NCBI GenBank assembly: GCA_947629645.1
Contig: CANREV010000006.1
Coordinates: 1-64,000 of the forward strand
DNA: 64,000 nucleotides
Source: an uncultured Acetatifactor sp.
GTDB lineage: Bacteria; Bacillota; Clostridia; Lachnospirales; Lachnospiraceae
Direction: 5' to 3'
Part shown: positions 15,946 through 24,909 of the stretch, piece by piece
How positions within the stretch are numbered: the stretch's first letter is position 1
How the letters are laid out: each line of letters begins with the position of its first letter
Position numbers and translations under genes: made by a program
The notes under the pieces: generated by a model
The model's database searches: none
What the model saw: the letters and a program-made list of their open reading frames with translations, nothing else
Told to the model about the DNA's origin: nothing

Positions 15946-16491
15946 ATGCAATGTACTTTAGATGGCGGTAAAGAATGTCTTCCTGATATGATTGAATGTG
16001 ATAATATCGTTGAATGGAACGATTATCTGGATAAATTATATGTAAATGTCTTTAAGCCGGATTTTCTTAATTCTTGTCCTGAATTTCAAGGGTGGGAAGT
16101 ATGGATCCGAAAGGAACCAATGGACGGAAACCGGGAACATGATTTTATACATATGACCCATGAAGACTATTTTCACAATTCTAAAAATCCAAATGACAGG
16201 ATTCCGGATTTAAGACGTTCTGAAAGACTGAATTGGGTCAGACCAATCATTGAGCATTTTGCCTGTGCGATGGAAAAGGAATGCGGAAGGATCCTTTATT
16301 GGGAAAACTATTACAGAGGCTATGTCCGATGCAATCTTTTTTTGCCGGAAGAAAGATTTCATGTGGTTTTAGAGCGGAGAGATAAAGTTTATTTTATCAT
16401 TACAAGTTTTTATGTTAATACGGATTGGGAACTACGGAAGAGGATGGAAAAATATAAATTGTATCAAAAACAGAAAACGCCATTGACCTAG
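15946..16491 (+). CDS. Putative BECR-fold nuclease, DUF3800 partner
   Basis: A 181-residue protein starting at ATG 15946 after AGGAGAAG. After an N-terminal region with a Cys and DYLDKLYVNVFKPDF comes HDFIHMTHEDYFH, then PDLRRSERLNWVRPIIEHFA, and finally FHVVLERRDKVYFIITSFYV. The RLxWVRPIIE...VVLExR...ITSFY pattern is like phage-associated Barnase/EndoU/ColicinE5/RelE-like (BECR) nucleases, with His and Arg residues as candidate catalytic groups. I have seen this type of protein next to DUF3800 genes, so the two probably work together. RNase or toxin activity is inference. A 7-bp hairpin (16481-16500) overlaps the stop. Confidence 0.5.
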   Translation: MQCTLDGGKECLPDMIECDNIVEWNDYLDKLYVNVFKPDFLNSCPEFQGWEVWIRKEPMDGNREHDFIHMTHEDYFHNSKNPNDRIPDLRRSERLNWVRPIIEHFACAMEKECGRILYWENYYRGYVRCNLFLPEERFHVVLERRDKVYFIITSFYVNTDWELRKRMEKYKLYQKQKTPLT

Positions 16492-16668
16492 CTGTCAATG
16501 ACGTTCCAGCACATCCTTCTACAACATGGTAGATGATTAATTTTATTGTACCACATTTATATTATATGTCAAGAAAGAGAATTTGGTAACTGGCAAAATT
16601 CGGTAAAATCAATTTGTTTGTTATGTTTATATTCCGTAAATGAAATAGGAAAAGGAGACCAGTCGAGT
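16492..16668. other. 177-bp gap before pglX
   Basis: AT-rich and without a gene. It may carry a secondary promoter for pglX and the genes behind it, since this is the longest gap among the BREX genes. I see no clear -35/-10 pair. It ends in the AAAGGAGA ribosome site of pglX. Confidence 0.35.
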
Positions 16669-19659
16669 ATGAACAAAACCGCCATCAAAAATTTTGCAGT
16701 CTGGGCAAGAAATAAACTGATTGCAGATATACAGTATCAGGCAGGACTCATGGGTATTACTGCCGATGGGATAAAACCTGCACTTTTGCAGTCTACGAGG
16801 GAGACGGAATTTTATGATATCGGGACGGCGGAGCCATTTGCTATTACAGACGAGGCGATCCGGCAGCGGAGAAGTCTTGCGGATCTTATCAGACAGAAAG
16901 CAGATGTAACGGATTATCGGACGGCCTATAAGTACGTCATCGAAAGCGTGGCATACACATGGTTTAACCGTCTGATCGCAGTGCGCTTTATGGAGATTAA
17001 CGACTATCTTCCATCGCATATTCGGGTCCTGTCCTCTGACAGCGGCAAGACGGAGCCGGATATCGTGACGATGCCGTTTGATGCGGATTTTTCTTTTACG
17101 GAGGAGGAAAAGCAGAAGATTAATCGGCTGAAAAACGAAAATCTGCTGGATGAAGTATTTCGTATGCTTTTTATCAGACAGTGCAACGCATTACATGAGA
17201 TCCTGCCTGTGCTATTTGAAAGGACTGCGGATTACACGGAGCTGCTCTTAAGAATTTCCGTGATCGACAAGGAAGGCGTGGTCTGGCATCTGGTTCATGA
17301 CATACCGGAGGATGATTTTAATGTTGAAAAAGGCGGTCAGGTGGAGATCATCGGCTGGCTGTATCAATATTACAACACGGAGCCGAAAAATGAAGCCTTT
17401 GCAAAGAAGGGGAAGATCACCAAAGAGGAGATTCCTGCTGTCACACAGCTTTTCACGCCGGACTGGATCGTACGCTATATGGTGGAAAATTCCCTCGGAC
17501 GCCTGTGGGTGGAGGGACATCCGAATGATCTGCTGAAATCGAGATGGAAATACTATTTAGAAGAAGCTAAGCAGGAGCTTAAGGTGCAGGAGAAACTGGA
17601 TGCGATTCATATGGAGTATGCAAAACTGGCTCCGGAGGATATTCATTTTATCGATCCCTGCATGGGCAGCGGTCACATCCTCGTCTATGCCTTTGACGTG
17701 CTGATGCAGATCTATGAATCCGCTGGGTATTCCCAGAGGGACGCCGCAAAGAGTATTCTGGAGCATAACCTCTACGGTCTGGATATTGACGACAGAGCCT
17801 GTCAGATGGCGTATTTTGCAGTGATGATGAAAGCGAGACAGTATAACCGGCGTATCCTTTCGGCGGAAACAGGCTGTCATGTTTACTCCATACAGGAGAG
17901 CAATCCGATCAATCGAAACCAGCTTGCATACTTTGGTGCAGGTCTCAGTGAGGAGGAGAAAAACGATGCTTTGGATCAGACCAATGGATTGCTCGATACG
18001 TTTCGGGATGCGAAGGAATACGGTTCGATCCTCCATGTGGAAAATTACAACTGGGATTTGCTGCGAAGATTTGTAAATGATGTCAATGTGGACGGGCAGA
18101 TGACGCTGGATGCCGTAGGACTGACAGAAACAGAGGAGCGGTTGCTTGCGCTGATCGAGGTTGGCGAGACGATGGCGAGAAAGTACGAGGTGGTTGTGAC
18201 GAATCCGCCATATATGGGGATTTCCAACGGCGGAGCGAAATTAAATGAGTATGTCAAAAAGAATTATCCGAACAGTAAGAGCGATCTGTTTGCGGTATTT
18301 ATGGAACGCTGTAGGGAAATGACCTTGAAAAGCGGGTATCAGGCGATGATCACACAGCACGCATGGATGTTCCTGTCCGGCTTTGAAAAACTGCGGGTAA
18401 AGCTGCTGCAAACAGTAGATATTGTTAATATGGTACATTTAGGCGCAAGGGCATTCGAGGAAATCGGCGGCGAAGTCGTGCAGACGACCAGCTTTGTAAT
18501 TCGTAACAGCCGCATGGAAGATTATACCGGCACATATTGCCGTCTCGTGGAGCCGAATACGCAGCAGGGAAAAGAAGAACTGTTTTTGGCAGGAGAAAAT
18601 CACCATGTTGCTAGGCAGGATAATTTTGATAAAATACCTGGAAGTCCAGTGGCGTATTGGGTAAGTGATCAACTTGCAAATTCATTTTTAGTAGGCCAAA
18701 CTATTGACAGCATTGGAGCATCTAGGAGTGGAATGCAGACGGGGAATAATGACTTGTTTCTCAGATTATGGTTTGAGGTTTGTTTTTTAAAAATCAATTT
18801 TAATGCATTGCCTGAAGAAAAGGAACCGGCAAATAAGTGGTTTCCACAACCTAAAGGCGGCAGTTACAGAAAATGGTATGGGAATTTAGAGTATGTAGTA
18901 AATTTTGAAAACAATGGAGATGCCTTAAAAAATTATCAAGGAGCCAGCATTATAAAGAACCCCCAATATTATTTTAGGGAAGGGGTTAGTTGGTCGCATA
19001 CGACATCTAAAGCATTTTCCGGAAGGTATATGCCTCAAGGATGTATCTTTAATGTTGAAGCACCAACTTTTTATCTCAATAAGAGAGAAAATTTATTGTA
19101 TATTCTTGGTATGGTTAATACCAAAGTGCTTGACAAGTTGTTTGGCGTCATCAGCCAAACTATGCATTTTATGGCGGGAGATATGTCAAGAATTCCTATT
19201 ATTAAAACGACTGAAACTGCTATAAAAAATAGAGTAGAAAATGTGGTAAAAGATAATATTCTCCTTTCTCGTTTTGATTGGGACTCCTTTGAAACTTCTT
19301 GGGACTTCAAACGCCATCCCTTACTGCCTCCGATAGGTAAAATGGCAGCAGAGGAAGAAAACGGAAAAGGGGAGATTCCTCTGCAAAATGAAACTGTGCC
19401 TCAGGAAAGAGATTCCTCTGTGACTGTTCTATCAAAAGATTACACGAAAGAAGAGACAGCCTTTGCCATTTTCTGCATCGAAAATGTAGCGCAGCATTTA
19501 GGTGTGGATGCCGCCGCTGTCTATAACGCATTTGCGAAGGACAGCGATATTTTGGAGGGCTATATCATTCCCTGCTACGATGTGCTTCACACACAAGGGA
19601 AGGATTATGTTGTAAACGATTTGGTGGAACTGATGAAGGAAAAAGGAGTTGCGCTATGA
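16669..19659 (+). CDS. pglX: PglX N-terminal part fused to a DUF3791-like domain
   Basis: A 996-residue protein from ATG 16669, behind AAAGGAGA; an upstream open extension lacks a site. It is the BREX adenine-specific DNA methyltransferase: motif I FIDPCMGSGHILVYA near residue 328, motif IV VVTNPPYMGIS near 511, then the target-recognition region up to SWDFKRHPLLPP near residue 887. In intact PglX proteins the sequence should continue into an EWE...RFxQLKANEEELNRIFIDIY segment; here that segment lies in a separate gene at 20368. Instead, after a charged linker, residues of about 925-996 read TAFAIFCIENVAQHLGVDAA and IIPCYDVLHTQGKDYVVNDL, a DUF3791-like domain. Its stop overlaps the next gene as ATGA. 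Confidence 0.92.
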   Translation: MNKTAIKNFAVWARNKLIADIQYQAGLMGITADGIKPALLQSTRETEFYDIGTAEPFAITDEAIRQRRSLADLIRQKADVTDYRTAYKYVIESVAYTWFNRLIAVRFMEINDYLPSHIRVLSSDSGKTEPDIVTMPFDADFSFTEEEKQKINRLKNENLLDEVFRMLFIRQCNALHEILPVLFERTADYTELLLRISVIDKEGVVWHLVHDIPEDDFNVEKGGQVEIIGWLYQYYNTEPKNEAFAKKGKITKEEIPAVTQLFTPDWIVRYMVENSLGRLWVEGHPNDLLKSRWKYYLEEAKQELKVQEKLDAIHMEYAKLAPEDIHFIDPCMGSGHILVYAFDVLMQIYESAGYSQRDAAKSILEHNLYGLDIDDRACQMAYFAVMMKARQYNRRILSAETGCHVYSIQESNPINRNQLAYFGAGLSEEEKNDALDQTNGLLDTFRDAKEYGSILHVENYNWDLLRRFVNDVNVDGQMTLDAVGLTETEERLLALIEVGETMARKYEVVVTNPPYMGISNGGAKLNEYVKKNYPNSKSDLFAVFMERCREMTLKSGYQAMITQHAWMFLSGFEKLRVKLLQTVDIVNMVHLGARAFEEIGGEVVQTTSFVIRNSRMEDYTGTYCRLVEPNTQQGKEELFLAGENHHVARQDNFDKIPGSPVAYWVSDQLANSFLVGQTIDSIGASRSGMQTGNNDLFLRLWFEVCFLKINFNALPEEKEPANKWFPQPKGGSYRKWYGNLEYVVNFENNGDALKNYQGASIIKNPQYYFREGVSWSHTTSKAFSGRYMPQGCIFNVEAPTFYLNKRENLLYILGMVNTKVLDKLFGVISQTMHFMAGDMSRIPIIKTTETAIKNRVENVVKDNILLSRFDWDSFETSWDFKRHPLLPPIGKMAAEEENGKGEIPLQNETVPQERDSSVTVLSKDYTKEETAFAIFCIENVAQHLGVDAAAVYNAFAKDSDILEGYIIPCYDVLHTQGKDYVVNDLVELMKEKGVAL

Positions 19660-20129
19660 TTTTATTCCACGGTTCGGACAGACAAATTGCAAAACCGGAC
19701 GTTTTTCATTCCAGAAAAGAAGAGGATTTCGGAGCCGGTTTTTATACAACGCCGATAGAGGAGCAGGCACGAAACTGGTGCAGGAAGTTTGTCAGAAGAG
19801 GAAAACAGGGGATTGTTTCCGTGTATACGGTGGATGAAATGACATTTGAGAAATGTCGCACCAAACGGTTTGCAGCCTATTCAGAGGAATGGCTGGATTT
19901 TGTCTCGCAGTGCCGCACGGGACAGGACAGATCCGATTACGATATTGTGATCGGCGGCGTAGCAGATGATCGTGTCTTTGACACGATTGAATTATATTTT
20001 GAACATTTGATCAGCCGCGCAGAAGCGATTGGCAGACTGGAAATGGAAAAGCCGAATCTGCAGATTTGCTTCCGCGGGCAGGAGATTTTGGACAGATATC
20101 TGAAATTTGAGAGGAGCTATCACATATGA
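19656..20129 (+). CDS. DUF3990 family protein, probable ADP-ribosyltransferase toxin
   Basis: A 157-residue protein with MILFHGSDRQIAKPD, SRKEEDFGAGFYTT and EEQARNWCRKFVRRGKQG, the DUF3990 signature. I understand this family to adopt an ADP-ribosyltransferase-like fold; the HGS, FGxGFYTT and a downstream acidic residue would form the NAD site. DYDIVIGGVADDRVFDTIEL and KPNLQICFRGQEILDRYLKF complete the family pattern. Its ATG overlaps the end of the PglX fusion and its stop overlaps the next start, both as ATGA. It thus lies in a tightly coupled cassette inside the split pglX. The toxin role is inferred from fold and context. Confidence 0.75.
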   Translation: MILFHGSDRQIAKPDVFHSRKEEDFGAGFYTTPIEEQARNWCRKFVRRGKQGIVSVYTVDEMTFEKCRTKRFAAYSEEWLDFVSQCRTGQDRSDYDIVIGGVADDRVFDTIELYFEHLISRAEAIGRLEMEKPNLQICFRGQEILDRYLKFERSYHI

Positions 20130-20350
20130 ATGCGAACGCTACATTGCTGCAAATGAAATATGGACGGGTCATTTTAAAGTTTGCTGGGCTTGCGGGTATT
20201 ACCGTGAGAGAAGCGATGGATTTTTTCTATCGTTCGACAGAGCGCGAATTGATACGAGACGGTATATCTGATCTTCACTGTATGAGTGATGATTATCTGG
20301 CGCAGGATTTGTGGGAGGAGTATCGGGAGACTGATTTGCAAAGAAAGTAG
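20126..20350 (+). CDS. Small DUF3791-like protein of the DUF3990 cassette
   Basis: A 74-residue protein (LLQMKYGRVILKFAGLAGIT, VREAMDFFYRSTERELIRDG, SDLHCMSDDYLAQDLWEEY). Proteins of this type regularly follow DUF3990 genes in clostridia, and I believe they are annotated as DUF3791. It is helical and acidic at the C-terminus, as expected for an antitoxin. The start overlaps the DUF3990 stop (ATGA). The antitoxin role is inference. Confidence 0.65.
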   Translation: MNANATLLQMKYGRVILKFAGLAGITVREAMDFFYRSTERELIRDGISDLHCMSDDYLAQDLWEEYRETDLQRK

Positions 20351-20367
20351 GCAGGGGATGTTTGGCT

Positions 20368-21321
20368 ATGGGATATTTGATTTCTGACAGATATAAAGAG
20401 TGGGAGACGGAATGTGACGACCGTTTTCGTCAGCTAAAAGCAAACGAGGAAGAGCTCAACCGCATTTTCATTGACATTTATGGTCTGCAGGACGAGCTTA
20501 CGCCGGAGGTGGAAGATAAGGATGTGACAGTCCGCAGAGCGGATCTGCAGAGGGATGTCAAAAGCCTCATTTCCTATGCGGTGGGCTGTATGTTCGGGCG
20601 GTATTCTCTTGACGTGGAGGGACTTGCCTATGCGGGAGGTGAGTGGGATGAAAGCAGATATATTACATTTATTCCTGACCGGGACAATATCATTCCGATT
20701 ACAGATGAGGAATATTTTGAGGATGATATTCTGGGGCTGTTTTGCGGTTGGCTAAAGAAAGTGTATGGTAAAGATACCTTGGAGCAGAATCTGGATTTTA
20801 TTGCAAAAGCATTGGGCAGCAGAGGAGATACTTCGAGAGAGAAAATCCGCAACTATTTTTTGAATGATTTCTTCAAGGATCATTGTCAGACCTATTCCGT
20901 AACAGGATCTGGAAAGCGGCCGATTTACTGGCTTTTTGACAGCGGAAAACAGAATGGGTTTAAGGCTTTGATCTACCTTCACAGGTACAATGTTGATACG
21001 ATTGGCAATCTGCGTGTGGATTATCTGCATCGGATGCAGCGGGTTTATGAATCGGAAATTGAGCGTATGCAGGATATGATTGATCACAGTACAAACAGCC
21101 GTGAGGTCGGCGTAGCTGCTAAGCGTAAAGAGAAACTGCAAAAGCAGTTGAAAGAGTGCAGGGATTATGACGAGAAAATCGGACATCTTGCATTGTCTCG
21201 GATAGAGCTTGATCTGGATGATGGCGTAAAGGTTAATTATCGCAAGCTTCAGACGGCGAGTGACGGTAAGTTCTATGAGGTGCTTGCGGATTCCAGGAAT
21301 ATCATGGCGAAAGAAAGATAA
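20368..21321 (+). CDS. pglX: PglX C-terminal part as a separate gene
   Basis: A 317-residue protein starting at ATG 20368, with AGGGGA eight bases upstream. YKEWETECDDRFRQLKANEE, ELNRIFIDIYGLQDELTPEV, VGCMFGRYSLDVEGLAYAGG, RPIYWLFDSGKQNGFKALIY and LRVDYLHRMQRVYESEIERM are the conserved C-terminal domain of type 1 BREX PglX, normally encoded in the same ORF as the methyltransferase core. It begins just where the N-terminal gene leaves the family. No frameshift in the usual sense is present: the break is an approximately 1-kb insertion carrying the DUF3791/DUF3990 genes. The two halves could reassemble as a split enzyme, since the domain has its own ribosome site and is not decayed. Confidence 0.9.
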   Translation: MGYLISDRYKEWETECDDRFRQLKANEEELNRIFIDIYGLQDELTPEVEDKDVTVRRADLQRDVKSLISYAVGCMFGRYSLDVEGLAYAGGEWDESRYITFIPDRDNIIPITDEEYFEDDILGLFCGWLKKVYGKDTLEQNLDFIAKALGSRGDTSREKIRNYFLNDFFKDHCQTYSVTGSGKRPIYWLFDSGKQNGFKALIYLHRYNVDTIGNLRVDYLHRMQRVYESEIERMQDMIDHSTNSREVGVAAKRKEKLQKQLKECRDYDEKIGHLALSRIELDLDDGVKVNYRKLQTASDGKFYEVLADSRNIMAKER

Positions 21322-21339
21322 GAGTTGAGGTGATAGACG

Positions 21340-21432
21340 ATGAAAATAGAATATTTCCAGAGAAATGATTTTAACCTGAGTAACACTAATTGTAGAAAGG
21401 CAGGATACATAAATAAATGGATAATAATGTAA
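21340..21432 (+). other. Short 30-codon ORF, possible gene-start remnant
   Basis: ATG 21340 follows GAGGTG at good spacing and reads MKIEYFQRNDFNLSNTNCRK to a stop at 21432, overlapping the next gene by 16 bp. It has the look of an original gene start interrupted where the AT-rich AlbA_2 gene begins. It may also be a leader peptide. Confidence 0.3.
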
Positions 21433-22217
21433 CAATGATCAAGGAAACAGTTTATAATCTTTTGCAAGAGCCTACCAGAGAAAATTTTATAGACCTTTGG
21501 CAAAATGGATTCGGAGAACAGGATAACCTAGATTTTAAAGTAGAATGGATTGACTATCAAAAATTATCGGAGATAATGTTGGGAATTGTTAATGCAGGTG
21601 GTGGAGCGATAATTTTAGGAGTCAAAGAAAATGATGATGGAACGCTGGAAGCAATAGGTCTAAAAAAATTAGAAGACAAAGAAATTATACATGATAAAAT
21701 ACAAAAATATTTGCCAAACAATTTGGAATTTACCATAGGTGATTTTGATTTTACTAATGAAAGTTATAGTAAAATAGAAGGGAAGTTATTCCAAATAGTG
21801 TTTATTCATTGCAAAGAAATAGAGCTGCCATATGTCTGGATGAAGGACAGCAATGAGGCAGAAGTGGGGTGTATCTTTTATCGTAGAGGGACAAAAACTG
21901 TTAAAGCTAATATGCAAGAAATTAAAGATATGATAGATAAGAGGCTGGAGGCTTCTTACGGAGAGCAATCCCGTTTGCAATTGGAAGAACATTTAAAACA
22001 ATTGAATACATTATATAAATTTATAAGTCCTAAGACTTATTCAATTTCTGCATTTGAGAATTTGTTTAATAATTTGAGTAAGACGGTATCAACCAATGCT
22101 GTAATTGCAGAAAGAAGTAATCCTAATTATCCTGAAGAAAGCTATGAAGAGTTTATAGCAAAAATGATAGAAAAAAAGAAGAAAAAGATAGAAAGAGTTT
22201 TAGATTTAAGTAAATAG
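21417..22217 (+). CDS. AlbA_2/Schlafen-type ATP-binding protein
   Basis: A 266-residue protein. GEQDNLDFKVEWIDYQKLSE, IMLGIVNAGGGAIILGVKEN and the following ELPYVWMKDSN, FYRRGTKTV segment are the AlbA_2 (Schlafen AAA_4, DUF4062-neighbour) domain, which binds nucleic acid or nucleotide. The C-terminal 90 residues are a helical, Lys-rich tail. The gene is much more AT-rich than pglX and pglZ, suggesting later insertion. It is cotranscribed with BREX genes and probably adds an accessory defence function. The start ATG has only a weak AGGAT-type site upstream. Confidence 0.75.
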   Translation: MDNNVTMIKETVYNLLQEPTRENFIDLWQNGFGEQDNLDFKVEWIDYQKLSEIMLGIVNAGGGAIILGVKENDDGTLEAIGLKKLEDKEIIHDKIQKYLPNNLEFTIGDFDFTNESYSKIEGKLFQIVFIHCKEIELPYVWMKDSNEAEVGCIFYRRGTKTVKANMQEIKDMIDKRLEASYGEQSRLQLEEHLKQLNTLYKFISPKTYSISAFENLFNNLSKTVSTNAVIAERSNPNYPEESYEEFIAKMIEKKKKKIERVLDLSK

Positions 22218-22381
22218 CGAAAAATTTCTCCTCAATATTTGGTGTGTGCTGATGAAAATGAATAGGCAGAAAGGGAGACTGTGGCAGGCTTTGATTCTGC
22301 AGAAACAGGAAGAAGATAGTAAAATGATACGATATGATATAAAGAAGAACGGTTATTAGGAAGTGATGAGGAAGTAAGACT
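22218..22381. other. Gap before pglZ
   Basis: 164 bp without a gene. Short in-frame scraps with protein-like composition suggest the end of a lost coding sequence. The GATGAGGAAG ribosome site of pglZ closes the stretch. Confidence 0.3.
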
Positions 22382-24898
22382 ATGGCGGAATTAAATTTCA
22401 AGCAGATTATAGACACGTTAAATCAGGAATTTACTGGAGAAACCCGCAAGCTTGTGTTCTGGTATGACGATAAGGCGGAATTTACCGAGGATATAGAATC
22501 GGTGGAGCTTATGAATGCGAAAGTTTACAGACTGGAGCCGGATAACCAGTTTTACACAAAATATTTCCTTGAGCGAGTAGATACAGAGACAAATTATCTG
22601 ATTTATGCGCCGTTTCCGAAGCCGGAAATCGCGGACAATCATTTGGAGGATACTTTGCTTTATTCCAAACGTTTTTATGCAGATAGAGCCTCTCTTCTAT
22701 CCGTTGATTTGGGCATAGAGGAAAAGTACAAGCCTATCTTGGAAAAGCATATCGGATTTTTCAAAAATAAAGAGCGGACAAGACGCTTTTACGATCTTGA
22801 GATAGAGAATTTTAATGAGGAAAACATTCTTATAGGACTTCTGTCTGCAATCTGCAGGACGAAAACCTGCTCCTTTGAGGAGGTGCTTCGCATTGTACTT
22901 ACGGAGGATGGATTGGAGGACAACAAGTATCTTGCGGAAATGGGGAAGTATGAACTTCTTGATGCGTTTTGGAAGCTGTGCGAGCAGCAGTTCGGTTTTG
23001 TAGATGCAGAGCCGACATTGGAACGGCTGCTCGTGACCATGTTCGTGACATATACGCAGCGGTATCTGCAGGGGGAAGTGCCTGCAGGCTGGCGTAGCTT
23101 CGTTTCTATGAAACAGGGTAATATCATTGCATTTCTCGACAGCCTGATGAACAGTGTCCTTTACCGAAGGGAGTATGACCGCCTTTCTGCCCATGTGGCA
23201 GCGGGATTGAAGGTGAAGGATATTCTGTCAAAGTATGACCCAGATGACATCGCATACCTTGACACGTTTGCTTATTGTGATGAAGTAATCCTGAGATGGA
23301 TGACAGAGCGGCTAACAAATGAAGATTTGGGAGCGAAGCTGGGTGAAATGGATATTCTTAAACTTGCTGCATTGCGTTCTAAAATGCATTTTGGAGAACA
23401 GTTTGCAGATGCCTATCATATGTTGGAAAATGCTTATGTGATTGTAAATGCGGCAAACTATGGTTTTTCTGATGATATGAAAACCATGGTAAACGCTTAT
23501 CTGGAAAAAGACTGTCTCATTGACACAGCATATCGGAAATTCTATTTTTTTTATGATCGTATTGAAGATACGATGATTTATGAACAGCTTCAGACACTTG
23601 TAGAAAATATTTATACCAATGAATATCTGAGTCATCTTATCCCAAGATGGAATCAGGCTTTGATTGGGGAGGACGGATTTTCGGTTCTGCCGCTGCAGCG
23701 GAATTTTTATAATGGCAATGTGAATCAGGCCAGGGAGCGGACAGTTGTCATCCTGTCCGATGCGATGCGGTATGAGGTGGGGCGTGAGCTTTATGAGAGG
23801 CTTTCCGATGATCCGAGGTGCAGTGCAAAGCTTTCCGCGATGATGAGTGTGCTTCCGTCCTATACGCGGCTGGGCATGGCCGCTTTGCTTCCACATAAGA
23901 CGCTTGTGATGAAGGATGACTATGAGGTCTATGCGGATGATGTGCTGTGCAATGACCTTACGGGGAGGCAGACAGTGCTGCATGCGTATTGCAGGGATTC
24001 TTTATGCGTACAGTTTGATGAAATTAAGAACTTAAAAGTACCGCAGCTTCGGGAGGTTTTTACGGGAAAGCAGGTAGTCTATATCTATCACAATCAGATT
24101 GATGCAAGGGGAGATAAGGCAAATACGGAAGATGAAGTATTTATTGCCTGTGAGGAGGCAGTACGGGAAGTGATGGAACTGATACACAGGATATCTACTA
24201 ACGCCAATACATACCGTTTTATCGTTACATCGGATCACGGCTTTCTCTATAAAAGGGAAAAGCTTTCTGAGAGTGACAAGATCGGAACCGTCAACGTGGA
24301 AGGAGCGTGGATCAATCGCAGATTTATTGTTTCAAAAGAGGCTGTGGAAGGAGATGGCGTAGCGAGTCTTGGGCTTGGATATATATTGGGCGGCGAGGAT
24401 GATAAGGTGGTTTCCTTTCCAATGAGCGGTAATGTGTTTAAAGCGCCTGGCGGCGGTCAGAATTTTGTTCATGGCGGATCATCCCCGCAGGAGATGATTG
24501 TTCCTGTGTTGGATATCAAGATGGATCGCTATCACAATGAAAAAAGGTCTGCACAGATTGCTCTGGTCAGCATAGTGTCAAAGATTACGAACCTGATTAC
24601 TGGCATGGATTTTATACAGTCTGAGCCAGTAAGTGATACGGTAAAGGAAACGACTTATCGGCTGGTATTCCTGTCTGAAGAGGGAGAGCGCATATCGAAT
24701 GAGAATACGTATGTTGCAGATAGCCGAGAGTTGGATTCACTGAAGAGAATCTTCCGGAAGCGCTTTCATTTCAAAAACCAAAAATATGACAAGGGCAAAC
24801 AGTATTATCTTGTGGTAACGGATGAGACTACAGGAGCGGAGCTTTTCAGACATCCTGTGATGGTAGATCTTACTTTTGCTGATGATTTTGGATTTTAA
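22382..24898 (+). CDS. pglZ: BREX phosphatase-fold protein PglZ
   Basis: An 838-residue protein of the type A PglZ family. The opening LNQEFTGETRKLVFWYDDKA, FTEDIESVEL is the typical N-terminal Rossmann-like segment. The alkaline-phosphatase-like PglZ domain carries VVILSDAMRYEVGRELYERL near residue 455 and FIVTSDHGFLYKREK near 613, which hold the metal ligands. A C-terminal sandwich follows. PglZ is a core BREX protein with metal-dependent nuclease or phosphodiesterase activity reported for homologues. It ends 11 bp before brxL. Confidence 0.95.
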   Translation: MAELNFKQIIDTLNQEFTGETRKLVFWYDDKAEFTEDIESVELMNAKVYRLEPDNQFYTKYFLERVDTETNYLIYAPFPKPEIADNHLEDTLLYSKRFYADRASLLSVDLGIEEKYKPILEKHIGFFKNKERTRRFYDLEIENFNEENILIGLLSAICRTKTCSFEEVLRIVLTEDGLEDNKYLAEMGKYELLDAFWKLCEQQFGFVDAEPTLERLLVTMFVTYTQRYLQGEVPAGWRSFVSMKQGNIIAFLDSLMNSVLYRREYDRLSAHVAAGLKVKDILSKYDPDDIAYLDTFAYCDEVILRWMTERLTNEDLGAKLGEMDILKLAALRSKMHFGEQFADAYHMLENAYVIVNAANYGFSDDMKTMVNAYLEKDCLIDTAYRKFYFFYDRIEDTMIYEQLQTLVENIYTNEYLSHLIPRWNQALIGEDGFSVLPLQRNFYNGNVNQARERTVVILSDAMRYEVGRELYERLSDDPRCSAKLSAMMSVLPSYTRLGMAALLPHKTLVMKDDYEVYADDVLCNDLTGRQTVLHAYCRDSLCVQFDEIKNLKVPQLREVFTGKQVVYIYHNQIDARGDKANTEDEVFIACEEAVREVMELIHRISTNANTYRFIVTSDHGFLYKREKLSESDKIGTVNVEGAWINRRFIVSKEAVEGDGVASLGLGYILGGEDDKVVSFPMSGNVFKAPGGGQNFVHGGSSPQEMIVPVLDIKMDRYHNEKRSAQIALVSIVSKITNLITGMDFIQSEPVSDTVKETTYRLVFLSEEGERISNENTYVADSRELDSLKRIFRKRFHFKNQKYDKGKQYYLVVTDETTGAELFRHPVMVDLTFADDFGF

Positions 24899-24909
24899 GG
24901 AGAAGATAT

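Noticed and set aside
16546..16668. Extended N-terminus of PglX
   Set aside because: The frame is open for 41 more codons, but the start at 16669 has AAAGGAGA at good spacing and begins with the sequence typical of PglX proteins.
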